The notes: generated by a model not told the origin, from the letters alone. Shown: positions 1 through 5,952, numbered from the stretch's first letter. The stretch: 6,705 nucleotides of DNA from Pseudomonadota bacterium (GCA_011042595.1 DQWO01000061.1:1-6705); one strand, 5' to 3'. A program made the numbers and translations.

Positions 1-1176
1 AACATAATCAATCTTCTTTTTTCCGGTAGCAGAAACACTGGACGGCTCTTTCTTCTCTGCTGTTTTTTTTGCCGCGGATGCCGATGTTTTTTCCGCCGCA
101 GTAGATTTCTCCGCTGCCGGTGGCAGGTAGCGGTCGAGGTCAATCTGGTCCAGATCCAGGTCACATTGTATCCGCGGCCGAGAAAGTTCATTGAGATGTG
201 CAGAAAATATCACCCGGGAATCATCCAGCTCCATGGTTCCATCGCTGATGGCAATATCCTCGGGACTTCCAGTTATCCTGGCATGAATTCCCAGGCGATC
301 CAATGCCTGCGGATCGGCCGTTTGCAGCGGAAAAGCCTGACCGAATGCTGATGCCAGCTTACGGGGCGAAAAGGGTGAAATATTCAGATTAAGGTCGAAT
401 GTCTGTTTGCTGAGAGGATCAACCAGCTTGCCTTTAATGCTCACATTCAGCTGGTTCATGGCTTTCAAAACAAAATCCAGGGGAATAGTTCCTTTTCCAG
501 GGGTCTTACCCAAAGGGCCGACCTTGCCTTTCAAACTCACGGGCTGACCATCCACATCAGCCGAAAATGCAAGGTGCACCGGTTTATCAAGGAAAACATC
601 CTGAACCCGAAGGTTGATGGCGGAAATTTCCTTTTTCACTTCTACCGCATGATCTTCCCAGATAAGCACACCGTTGGTAATGGCAATTTCACCAACGATA
701 AGTGATTTGATCGGCAAGCCAGTGGCTGATTCTTTTGAAGATTGTTTCTTGCTTTGAGCAACAGCTTTACGATCTGACTGCCCGATGCCCTCCCAATTTC
801 CCCGGCCATCTTTCAACTTTTCCAGGGACAGGTACGCCCCATCCAGGAGCAGTTTTTTCACCTGGATATCTTTGGTCAGCAGAGGCAGAAGTTTGACCCT
901 GAACTCGAAAGACTTTACGGTCAGTAAATCCTTATCCTTAAACCCCGGAGGATTTCCCAAGTGCAGATCGGCAAGAGATACTCCAACCCAGGGAAAGAGG
1001 GAAATTTTAATCTCCCCCCCCAAAGTCAAGGGCCGTCCGGTCGCCTCAGAGGCCATTTTTTCAATTTGCGGCTTATATTTCTGCACATCAACGACATGTG
1101 GAACGATAATGATGGTGGCAAGCAAGAGAACAACTACAACGCCGATGGCAATCACGCCCCATTTGATAATCTTCAT
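1..1176 (-). CDS. AsmA family protein, C-terminus cut by the window edge
   Basis: The reading frame is open from an ATG at 1176 to the left edge, giving 392 residues without a stop; the C-terminus lies outside the window. Residues about 6-25 form one hydrophobic segment (IKWGVIAIGVVVVLLLATII), expected to anchor the protein in the inner membrane with the rest in the periplasm. Residues 45-79 carry the AsmA N-terminal signature: ATGRPLTLGGEIKISLFPW, then LADLHLGNPPGF. The middle is beta-rich repeats such as IKSLIVGEIAITNGVLIWED. Residues about 355-388 are a low-complexity Ala/Lys/Ser linker after QIDLDRYLP, often seen in this family between the N- and C-terminal parts. AsmA relatives are repeating beta-groove proteins implicated in outer-membrane biogenesis and phospholipid transport between membranes; that role is family knowledge. 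The start is fixed by GGAGGT four nt upstream. The gene lies 60 nt after gctB and could be read through from it. Family assignment is firm, precise role unknown. Confidence 0.88.
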   Translation of the reverse strand, partial: MKIIKWGVIAIGVVVVLLLATIIIVPHVVDVQKYKPQIEKMASEATGRPLTLGGEIKISLFPWVGVSLADLHLGNPPGFKDKDLLTVKSFEFRVKLLPLLTKDIQVKKLLLDGAYLSLEKLKDGRGNWEGIGQSDRKAVAQSKKQSSKESATGLPIKSLIVGEIAITNGVLIWEDHAVEVKKEISAINLRVQDVFLDKPVHLAFSADVDGQPVSLKGKVGPLGKTPGKGTIPLDFVLKAMNQLNVSIKGKLVDPLSKQTFDLNLNISPFSPRKLASAFGQAFPLQTADPQALDRLGIHARITGSPEDIAISDGTMELDDSRVIFSAHLNELSRPRIQCDLDLDQIDLDRYLPPAAEKSTAAEKTSASAAKKTAEKKEPSSVSATGKKKIDYV

Positions 1177-1183
1177 GAGTATT

Positions 1184-1189
1184 ACCTCC
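1184..1189 (-). promoter_or_regulatory. Ribosome binding site of the AsmA-family gene
   Basis: The minus strand reads GGAGGT-AATACTC-ATG, a near-perfect Shine-Dalgarno sequence 7 nt before the ATG at 1176. It decides the start, which also coincides with the beginning of the hydrophobic anchor. Confidence 0.8.
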
Positions 1190-1236
1190 ATAATTTTGGC
1201 AGAGAAGTAATCGGATCAGAAAATACAACTACCCCG

Positions 1237-1998
1237 TTAACGAATAAGTCCCTGGGGATCACATTTCTGCCGCAGGATCTGCAGTTCTTTATCCGTCACC
1301 GCGGGAACTGGTACCGCCCGGTTACAATCCAGGGGAAATTCGACCGTCTCCATGATTTCAGCCACTTTGATGCCCGGATAATAACCAGCCAGGTACATCC
1401 TTTTACTCTTTTCATCAAAACGAAAAACGGCTTTATCGGTTACCACCAGTTCCGGCCCACCCGGACGCAGCCCGGCCCGCTGACGGCTGCCATTACCATC
1501 AAGATAACCGGGGCTGGTGAGATAATCAAGTTTTTCTACAAACCGTCCCTTGACCTGACGCATAAAAATAATCGTCCGACCGACAAAAGAAGCCACGTCA
1601 CAGGCCCCACCACTTCCGGAAAAGCGTATCCGTGGCTGGTCATAATCACCAATCGCTGTCGAGTTGAGATTCCCAAAAGGATCAATCTGGGCCGCGCCAA
1701 GAATTCCCACCACCCGGGGACCGGTGAAAGGGTTTTGCATGGTGGCAAAAGCATCGGCAAGACCTCCATTGAGAGCAGTGTGGTACATCACCCGGGAATC
1801 AGCTACCGCCAGGGGAATTTCCTCAAGCAATGAGTCGATAGCCCCGGTTTCGAAAAAAATGACACTGCGGGGGGCACTGATATGCTTGGCGGCCATGGCC
1901 GCCAGCATGGATATCCCGGTACCGCAAAAAACGATTTCCTCATCCCTGATTTCCCGGGCGGCAACCACGGCCATCATCTCAGTTAAAGTATAGTCCAT
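1237..1998 (-). CDS. gctB: Glutaconate CoA-transferase subunit B
   Basis: Beta subunit (253 aa) of a class I CoA-transferase, moving CoA between acyl-CoAs such as acetyl-CoA or glutaryl-CoA and a dicarboxylate such as glutaconate or 2-hydroxyglutarate. As I recall the Acidaminococcus fermentans GctB sequence, it aligns closely along its length: start region MDYTLTEM, FFETGAID, AQIDPFGNLNSTAIGDY, FSGSGGACD, DYLTSPGYLDG, LVVTDKAVFRFDEKSKRMYL. The Glu of FFETG (residue 50 from this start) sits where the catalytic Glu54 of GctB lies, so transferase chemistry should be intact. Start choice: two adjacent ATGs follow the gctA stop in TGATGATG. The second (1998) has AAGG at 5 nt and matches the family start; the first (2001) would leave only 2 nt and overlap the gctA stop by one base. 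The frame stays open upstream to 2085, but that extension lies inside gctA. Translation is probably coupled to gctA. The in vivo acyl substrate cannot be told from sequence. Confidence 0.93.
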   Translation of the reverse strand: MDYTLTEMMAVVAAREIRDEEIVFCGTGISMLAAMAAKHISAPRSVIFFETGAIDSLLEEIPLAVADSRVMYHTALNGGLADAFATMQNPFTGPRVVGILGAAQIDPFGNLNSTAIGDYDQPRIRFSGSGGACDVASFVGRTIIFMRQVKGRFVEKLDYLTSPGYLDGNGSRQRAGLRPGGPELVVTDKAVFRFDEKSKRMYLAGYYPGIKVAEIMETVEFPLDCNRAVPVPAVTDKELQILRQKCDPQGLIR

Positions 1999-2000
1999 CA

Positions 2001-2978
2001 TCACCTTCGATCCAGACCGGCAGCATAGCCCTGAGGATTGACAGCCCTTATTCGCTGCAGCTGCTCCCGGCCAACCAGGTCGCAAAGCTGTTGGTGGTTG
2101 TCAACTCCGTACACATATTCACCCAGATAGGAGGCATACAAGGCATCATCTTTAGCCAGCCGCTGATACATCTTTAAAAATTGTGGGTCATAATCATAAC
2201 AGCCATAGCAGGCGGTGGGATAGGCACCATAAAACTGGTGTACCACGGCATCCACCAGAAAGAAAGGGAGTTGGTTTTCACCCGGTTCGAGCCGCATTTC
2301 ATCTTCCTCCACCAGTTCTTCACAGCTCACAATCAAGTGTCGGGCGGCTTTAGCCTGTTCCACGTCTGCAAAAGTCAACCCATTTATACTGACGGTTCCT
2401 TCTCGACCGGCCTTCTGCACATGGATAATGGTCACATCTGGATTAACCGCCGGAAGCAAAACCACTTTTGGCGGATCTTCATCCTGACGACGAAAAGGAT
2501 TGTCCATAACCAAAAGCTTTTCCCGGGGCAAACGGGTTTCCGCTTCCCTGAATTCCGGCGAAAAACCCCATTTTTGCAAAATATCGGTTCCCAATCCGGA
2601 AGTGGTTGGCAGAAACGGCACTCCCATAGCCCCGGCCATAAACCGCAGGGTCATCTGGTAATTGGAATAATCTTCAAAATGGATTTGGCCGGTTTCAATG
2701 GCTTTACGAAAACGAATGCAGGTGGGGGCGAAGCGACCATTGCCGCCATAGGCAATTTCAATTGCCCGCACGCAGCCAGCACCTATCAGCTCATCAACCC
2801 CCTGACCGTTTGAATGGGCGTAGAGGTGGAGGTTGTCGATCCGCTGGCGGATAATTTCGTACACCGCGGCCATGGGATTTCGGTTCAGGGTAAAACCACC
2901 AATGGAAAGATGGCAGCCCGGCTTGACAAAGCGACTGATAGCCTCAGCCATGCTCATACATTTATCTGGTTCTGACAA
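2001..2978 (-). CDS. gctA: Glutaconate CoA-transferase subunit A
   Basis: Alpha subunit (325 aa) of the class I CoA-transferase whose beta subunit follows immediately. Length matches A. fermentans GctA (about 320 aa), and similarity runs end to end: LSIGGFTLNRNPMAAVYEI near residues 24-42, EDYS at 102-105, GVPFLPTTSGLGTD at 119-132, DNPF at 159-162, DVTIIHVQKAGREGT at 181-195, VSCEEL near 217-222, and GAYPTACYGCYDYD at 251-264. Cytoplasmic, expected to form an (AB)2 heterotetramer. In glutamate-fermenting anaerobes GctAB activates (R)-2-hydroxyglutarate with CoA; here no hydroxyglutaryl-CoA dehydratase or decarboxylase gene is in view, so glutaconate itself is only the default substrate. The start is a TTG at 2978, supported by an 8-nt Shine-Dalgarno match 5 nt upstream; internal ATGs at residues 8 and 10 lack such a site. 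First gene after a 264-nt intergenic region, so probably led by its own promoter. Confidence 0.94.
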   Translation of the reverse strand: MSEPDKCMSMAEAISRFVKPGCHLSIGGFTLNRNPMAAVYEIIRQRIDNLHLYAHSNGQGVDELIGAGCVRAIEIAYGGNGRFAPTCIRFRKAIETGQIHFEDYSNYQMTLRFMAGAMGVPFLPTTSGLGTDILQKWGFSPEFREAETRLPREKLLVMDNPFRRQDEDPPKVVLLPAVNPDVTIIHVQKAGREGTVSINGLTFADVEQAKAARHLIVSCEELVEEDEMRLEPGENQLPFFLVDAVVHQFYGAYPTACYGCYDYDPQFLKMYQRLAKDDALYASYLGEYVYGVDNHQQLCDLVGREQLQRIRAVNPQGYAAGLDRR

Positions 2979-2983
2979 TGGTT

Positions 2984-2991
2984 ATCACCTC
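2984..2991 (-). promoter_or_regulatory. Strong ribosome binding site fixing the TTG start of gctA
   Basis: The minus strand reads GAGGTGAT-AACCA-TTG. The eight bases match the anti-Shine-Dalgarno complement (AGGAGGTGAT) without a mismatch, 5 nt before the TTG at 2978. This is the longest Shine-Dalgarno match in the window and argues for a non-ATG start. Confidence 0.8.
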
Positions 2992-3005
2992 ATCATTTTT
3001 ATCGC

Positions 3006-3035
3006 GCTATAATCCCGACAGCATTATGCCGTTAA
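3006..3035 (-). promoter_or_regulatory. Weak candidate sigma70-type promoter for gctAB
   Basis: On the minus strand TTAACG (3035-3030, 4 of 6 matches to TTGACA) is followed after 18 nt by TATAGC (3011-3006, 4 of 6 to TATAAT). Transcription would begin near 2999, leaving a leader of about 20 nt before the TTG start. The region is AT-rich and is the only sizeable gap before gctA, which makes a promoter here likely; the exact boxes are a guess. Confidence 0.25.
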
Positions 3036-3048
3036 TATAAAACTTAAC
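3031..3048. promoter_or_regulatory. Small AT-rich inverted repeat overlapping the candidate promoter
   Basis: GTTAA and TTAAC are separated by 8 nt and overlap the presumed -35 region of gctA. The position fits an operator, but 5-bp arms in AT-rich DNA can arise by chance. Confidence 0.2.
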
Positions 3049-3112
3049 TTTCTGACATGCATTGCCAGGAATACATTACAGAATGTTCTGGCTTGGCTCA
3101 TAGCGGTATTGG

Positions 3113-3147
3113 CCGCCGAACGAATCACACGATGTGATTCGCGGCGG
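3113..3147. other. Hairpin A of the palindromic element
   Basis: Perfect 9-bp arms CGAATCACA / TGTGATTCG surround a 3-nt loop (3130-3132). After a 2-nt AA bulge (3119-3120) the stem continues for 6 bp with CCGCCG / CGGCGG, giving 15 paired positions in total. Confidence 0.75.
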
Positions 3148-3151
3148 ACGC

Positions 3152-3181
3152 CTCGGAAGCCGGCCATGGACGGCCGGCGAG
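3152..3181. other. Hairpin B of the palindromic element
   Basis: Perfect 7-bp arms GCCGGCC (3159-3165) and GGCCGGC (3172-3178) surround a 6-nt loop. CTC at 3152-3154 can extend the stem with GAG at 3179-3181 across a GGAA bulge. Confidence 0.7.
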
Positions 3182-3242
3182 AATGAGCGAGAGCCATGCC
3201 GGAACATCCCTGAAAATTTATTTCAGCTGTTTTTAGAGCAAC

Positions 3243-4424
3243 TCAGAAAGTTGAGTATAAAAGGAACTCCTGACGTCGCTTACAGAATTCCTGCAACCCC
3301 GGAAGCCACGATTCATCCAGGGAAACAACATCATCACCCTTTTCCAGGGCCAGGCGAATCCTTTCATCGCCAGTCAGAATATCAATAGGTAACTTTTTAT
3401 ATTCGTATTCATAGGGCGGCTGCAACCAGGCAAACTGATCACCATATAATTTCATCGCCAGCCGCAACAACTCCAGACTGAAAAGATATGGCTGAAAAAT
3501 TCGGCGGTCAGTAACATGTATCTGCAACCCTCCACACACTTTTTCTGACCATTTGTCAAAAGTGGGAGAAAAATAGGTTGGGCGCAGAAAAACGCCTGGA
3601 AGCACCCGCCGGTCAATTTCAGCCAGCAGCCGCTCCGGTTCAATGAAAGGCGCCCCGAAGATTTCAAAAGGTGTAGTGGTCCCACGACCTTCGGAAAGGT
3701 TTGTCCCTTCCAGAAGAACCTGGCCCGGGTATACCAGGACAGTATTCATCGTCGGCATGTTCGGCGACGGCGGCACCCAGAAAACATCGGTTTCTTCCAG
3801 GAACATATGCCGCTGCCAGCCGTCCATGGGGACAACCGTCAACTGACAGCCAAAACCATAAACGCCATTGAAATAACCGGCCAGTTCACCCAGGGTCATT
3901 CCATGGCGCATAGGCAGAGGATAAAGACCGACAAAAGACGAGTTTTCAGACCGCATCAGGTTGCCTTCGACCTTTTCCCCACCCAGGGGATTCGGCCGGT
4001 CGAGAACCATAACCGGCACCCCAGCTTCGGCAGCCGACTGTATGACCAGCACCAGGGTCCAGAGATAGGTATAGACACGGCAACCCACATCCACCAGGTC
4101 AACCAGGACCAGATCAATATCGCTGAACATCTCCGGCGCAGGCTGCCGCCGGTCACCATAAAGGCTTTTAACCGGTACACCAGTCAGGGGGTCCAACAAA
4201 TCCTTCGAGGGAACCATATTTGCCTGTTTCACCCCGTAGAAACCATGCTGGGGACTCCAGGCCGCCTGCAATTGACCCGGAAAAGCCGCCATAATTTCCG
4301 CCAGGGAGGATGATCCACTCCGGACACAGGCGGCCGCATGGGTCAAAAAAGCAAATCTTTTGCCCTTGAGCAAATGAGCAGAGCTCTTCAGCAGTTGTTC
4401 AATTCCCAAACTGATCATATACAT
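3243..4424 (-). CDS. namZ: DUF1343/NamZ-family exo-beta-N-acetylmuramidase (GH171)
   Basis: The 393-aa protein belongs to the DUF1343 family (PF07075), whose characterised member is B. subtilis NamZ (YbbC), an enzyme releasing MurNAc from the non-reducing end of peptidoglycan glycans. Landmarks: LLKGKRFAFLTHAA at 18-31, SPQHGFYGVKQANM at 57-70, KSLYGDRRQPAPEMF at 86-100, DLVDVGCRVYTYLWTL at 109-124, LDRPNPLGG at 141-149, PMRHGMTLGEL at 171-181, PSPNMPTMNTVLVYPG at 219-234, LLEGTNLSEGRGTTTPFE at 237-254, CGGLQIHVTDR at 297-307 and PPYEYEYKKLPIDIL at 336-350. Length is typical for the domain alone. No signal peptide is visible, so it is probably cytoplasmic, unlike the secreted Bacillus enzyme. 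The usual SPEHG motif reads SPQHG (Gln59), so activity on MurNAc is inferred. It starts 16 nt after nagZ and closes the operon. A second ATG at 4418 is an alternative start; neither has a strong Shine-Dalgarno sequence. Confidence 0.87.
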   Translation of the reverse strand: MYMISLGIEQLLKSSAHLLKGKRFAFLTHAAACVRSGSSSLAEIMAAFPGQLQAAWSPQHGFYGVKQANMVPSKDLLDPLTGVPVKSLYGDRRQPAPEMFSDIDLVLVDLVDVGCRVYTYLWTLVLVIQSAAEAGVPVMVLDRPNPLGGEKVEGNLMRSENSSFVGLYPLPMRHGMTLGELAGYFNGVYGFGCQLTVVPMDGWQRHMFLEETDVFWVPPSPNMPTMNTVLVYPGQVLLEGTNLSEGRGTTTPFEIFGAPFIEPERLLAEIDRRVLPGVFLRPTYFSPTFDKWSEKVCGGLQIHVTDRRIFQPYLFSLELLRLAMKLYGDQFAWLQPPYEYEYKKLPIDILTGDERIRLALEKGDDVVSLDESWLPGLQEFCKRRQEFLLYSTF

Positions 4425-4440
4425 CTTTATCCATTACCCA

Positions 4441-5430
4441 TCACTTCCCCAGCCAGTTTCGTAAATCAAGCAGCCTTTTCTGTTTGCCGGCAAACTGACC
4501 CTGCATCTCAGCGTCTTGATCATCCATCATTTTCTGGAGCCGGGACAAAACGCGGCGCGGGTCATCCCCTTTCTTTAAATTTCGTCCCCATAAAACCATA
4601 TCCAGTCCAGCCTTCAAGCCCTGGCACATGACCTTCGCCAGATCATTGCCGCTCTCCATGGCCGCCATATCGAGATCGTCAGAAAGGATAATGCCGCCAA
4701 AGCCCAGTTGATGGCGCAAAAGATGGTTGAGAAAAAAGTTTGAAAGAGTCACCGGCAAAGAAGAATCAATTTCTGAAAACAGGATGTGGGCGGTCATGAT
4801 TATTTTAACCCCTGTATCAACCACCGCCCTAAATGGCCGCAAATGGGATGATAGCAGTTCATCCAAGGTCAGGAATGAAACCGGCAACATGGCATGACTG
4901 TCATCGGTCACTGACCCATGGCCGGGGAAATGTTTGGCACAGGCAGCCAATCCGGCCTGCTGCAACCCCCTGACATAAGCACATGCCTGACTGGCTACGG
5001 TTGAGGGTTCAGCGGCAAAGCAGCGGTCAGCCAACACCCGGCTGCCGGAACAGGATAAATCAGCTACCGGCGCCAGGTTCACATTAATGCCAAAACCAGC
5101 AAGACACCGGCCAATATTCCAGGCCGTCATCTCAGTGACAGACAATTCGCCTTTTTCTCCCAGCACACTTGCTCCGGGAAAAACCGGCATCCCATCCCGA
5201 AGCCGGCATACCGGCCCGAATTCCTGATCAATAGCAATAAGTAACGGTGGCGCCCCAGAATGATTAAACCCCTGGATTTCAGCCACCAGATCAGCACAAG
5301 CCGAAGCACTGGGACAATTACGACTGAAAAGAATGATTCCTCCAGGCGGCGTCTCAGCCAACACTTCCCTTTCAGCCGGGGTCAGGGTCACACCTTCCAC
5401 CCCCATCATCACCAATTGGGCAACATTCAT
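4441..5430 (-). CDS. nagZ: Beta-N-acetylhexosaminidase NagZ (glycoside hydrolase family 3)
   Basis: A 329-aa GH3 enzyme, the usual length for single-domain NagZ, that removes GlcNAc from GlcNAc-(anhydro)MurNAc(-peptide) in the cytosol during peptidoglycan recycling. Motifs: PPGGIILFSRN at 28-38, IDQEFGPVCRL at 67-77, APVADL at 120-125, KHFPGHG at 166-172, the general acid-base dyad D177-S-H179 in the mobile loop characteristic of NagZ, and ILSDDLDMAAM at 248-258, with D251 the expected nucleophile. The substrate loop normally written DQEGGRV reads DQEFGPV here, although the following Arg (R76) is kept. No signal peptide is visible. The ATG at 5430 shares its A with the ampD TAA stop (TAATG), indicating coupled translation. 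A GTG seven codons upstream (5451) extends the frame but lies within ampD and lacks a Shine-Dalgarno sequence. Only a weak GGGTGG lies before the chosen ATG. Confidence 0.94.
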   Translation of the reverse strand: MNVAQLVMMGVEGVTLTPAEREVLAETPPGGIILFSRNCPSASACADLVAEIQGFNHSGAPPLLIAIDQEFGPVCRLRDGMPVFPGASVLGEKGELSVTEMTAWNIGRCLAGFGINVNLAPVADLSCSGSRVLADRCFAAEPSTVASQACAYVRGLQQAGLAACAKHFPGHGSVTDDSHAMLPVSFLTLDELLSSHLRPFRAVVDTGVKIIMTAHILFSEIDSSLPVTLSNFFLNHLLRHQLGFGGIILSDDLDMAAMESGNDLAKVMCQGLKAGLDMVLWGRNLKKGDDPRRVLSRLQKMMDDQDAEMQGQFAGKQKRLLDLRNWLGK

Positions 5431-5939
5431 TATTTTGCCACCCTTTCCCACTGAAAAAAGGGGCCTGGATCCGTTTTACGGCCGGGTGAAATATCCGCAT
5501 GACCCACCACCAGATCTCGGTTCACCTGCGGGTGGCGGTGGTAAATATCCTTAAGCAGCAGATTTAGGCTTTCGTACTGAAGGTTGGCAAAGGGCTGAAA
5601 GTCATCACCTTCCAGTTCAATCCCGAGAGAAAAATCATTGCAGTTGTCCCGCCCGGCAAAGCGACTGACCCCGGCATGCCAGGCCCGCTTTTCTTCCGCC
5701 ACAAAACGTATCATCACCCCCTGGCGATCAATAAAGTAATGGGTGGAGACCTTAAGTCCGGATATTTCCCGGAAGAAAGGATGTTCATTCACCGGCAATC
5801 GATTACAAAAAAAATCAATAACCCGACCGTTGCCAAATTCACCGGGAGGCAGGCTGATAGAATGGATCACCACCAGGCTGATCACAACTCCAGCGGGCCG
5901 TTCATCAAAATTCGGGCTGGGAACATCGATGATTTGCAT
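5430..5939 (-). CDS. ampD: 1,6-anhydro-N-acetylmuramyl-L-alanine amidase AmpD
   Basis: Zinc amidase of the Amidase_2/PGRP fold that cuts the bond between anhydroMurNAc and the L-Ala of the stem peptide in the cytosol. The 169 residues match enterobacterial AmpD almost end to end: VPSPNFDERP at 6-15, VVIHSISLPPGEFG at 23-36, HPFFREISGLKVSTHYFI at 53-70, KRAWHAGVS at 84-92, NDFSLGIELEG at 101-111, GHADISPGRKTDPGP at 146-160. Zinc ligands H26, H147 and D157, and catalytic E108 and K155, correspond to H34, H154, D164, E116 and K162 of the Citrobacter enzyme. No signal peptide, so a recycling role is favoured over an AmiD-like envelope role. Start: the ATG at 5939 follows GGTGAG closely and lies 13 nt after the permease stop. 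A longer form from ATG 5990 would overlap the permease by 38 nt without a good ribosome binding site. Because muropeptide levels depend on it, AmpD loss often derepresses beta-lactamase elsewhere; no ampC/ampR is in view. Confidence 0.95.
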   Translation of the reverse strand: MQIIDVPSPNFDERPAGVVISLVVIHSISLPPGEFGNGRVIDFFCNRLPVNEHPFFREISGLKVSTHYFIDRQGVMIRFVAEEKRAWHAGVSRFAGRDNCNDFSLGIELEGDDFQPFANLQYESLNLLLKDIYHRHPQVNRDLVVGHADISPGRKTDPGPFFQWERVAK

Positions 5940-5942
5940 TCG

Positions 5943-5948
5943 CTCACC
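5943..5948 (-). promoter_or_regulatory. Likely ribosome binding site of ampD
   Basis: GGTGAG lies between the permease stop (5953-5955) and the ATG at 5939. Spacing is short (3 nt), but no comparable site serves the alternative ATG at 5990, so it favours the shorter AmpD. Confidence 0.45.
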
Positions 5949-5952
5949 AACA

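Larger units (their letters stand above)
3083..3207. repeat. Palindromic intergenic element, about 125 nt
   Basis: Outer arms 3083-3099 and 3191-3207 are reverse complements at 15 of 17 positions, and one mismatch is a G-T wobble on the plus strand. Inside lie two further hairpins, at 3113-3147 and 3152-3181, so a single strand can fold as a closed stem branching into two stem-loops. The interior is GC-rich whereas both flanks are AT-rich, so the element looks like a discrete insertion between namZ and gctA. Length and near-total dyad symmetry resemble ERIC-type repeats or a MITE; I recognise no sequence identity with ERIC. No clear target-site duplication is seen. No run of T follows it on either strand, so it is not a canonical Rho-independent terminator, although it could still stall polymerase or stabilise the namZ mRNA 3' end. 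Confidence 0.6.

Noticed and set aside
961..1833. Long plus-strand open frame of 290 codons
   Set aside because: It runs antisense through the start of the AsmA-family gene and most of gctB, both with clear family motifs. Its translation shows no recognisable domain and no ribosome binding site was seen.
2001..2085. 28-codon N-terminal extension of gctB
   Set aside because: The extension lies inside the gctA coding region, and the family start motif (MDYT-x-x-EM) begins right after the gctA stop.
2181..2813. Plus-strand open frame of 210 codons
   Set aside because: It lies fully inside gctA on the opposite strand, and its translation is not protein-like for any family I know.
1237..2978. 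IpdAB-type steroid ring-opening hydrolase
   Set aside because: The catalytic Glu in FFETG is present and the closest recalled match is true GctAB in length and motifs, so CoA-transferase is the better call.
3124..3138. CRP-like site (TCACA and TGTGA half-sites)
   Set aside because: CRP/FNR-type sites read TGTGA-N6-TCACA. Here the half-sites are in reversed order with a 3-nt spacer, which is simply the tip of hairpin A.
3083..3207. Integron attC site
   Set aside because: The outer ends lack the GTTRRRY / RYYYAAC core sites, and no integrase or cassette array is present.
3210..3235. Rho-independent terminator on the plus strand (CTGAAA / TTTCAG stem followed by TTTTT)
   Set aside because: The stem is only 6 bp and AT-rich, and no plus-strand gene precedes it. 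On the minus strand, where namZ ends, no T-tract follows the stem.
3134..3388. 84-codon plus-strand open frame starting in the palindromic element
   Set aside because: It spans the structured repeat and then runs antisense through the end of namZ. Its translation shows no domain.
5430..5451. GTG start adding seven residues to NagZ
   Set aside because: It lies within ampD without a Shine-Dalgarno sequence. The ATG at 5430 matches the normal NagZ N-terminus and couples to the ampD stop.
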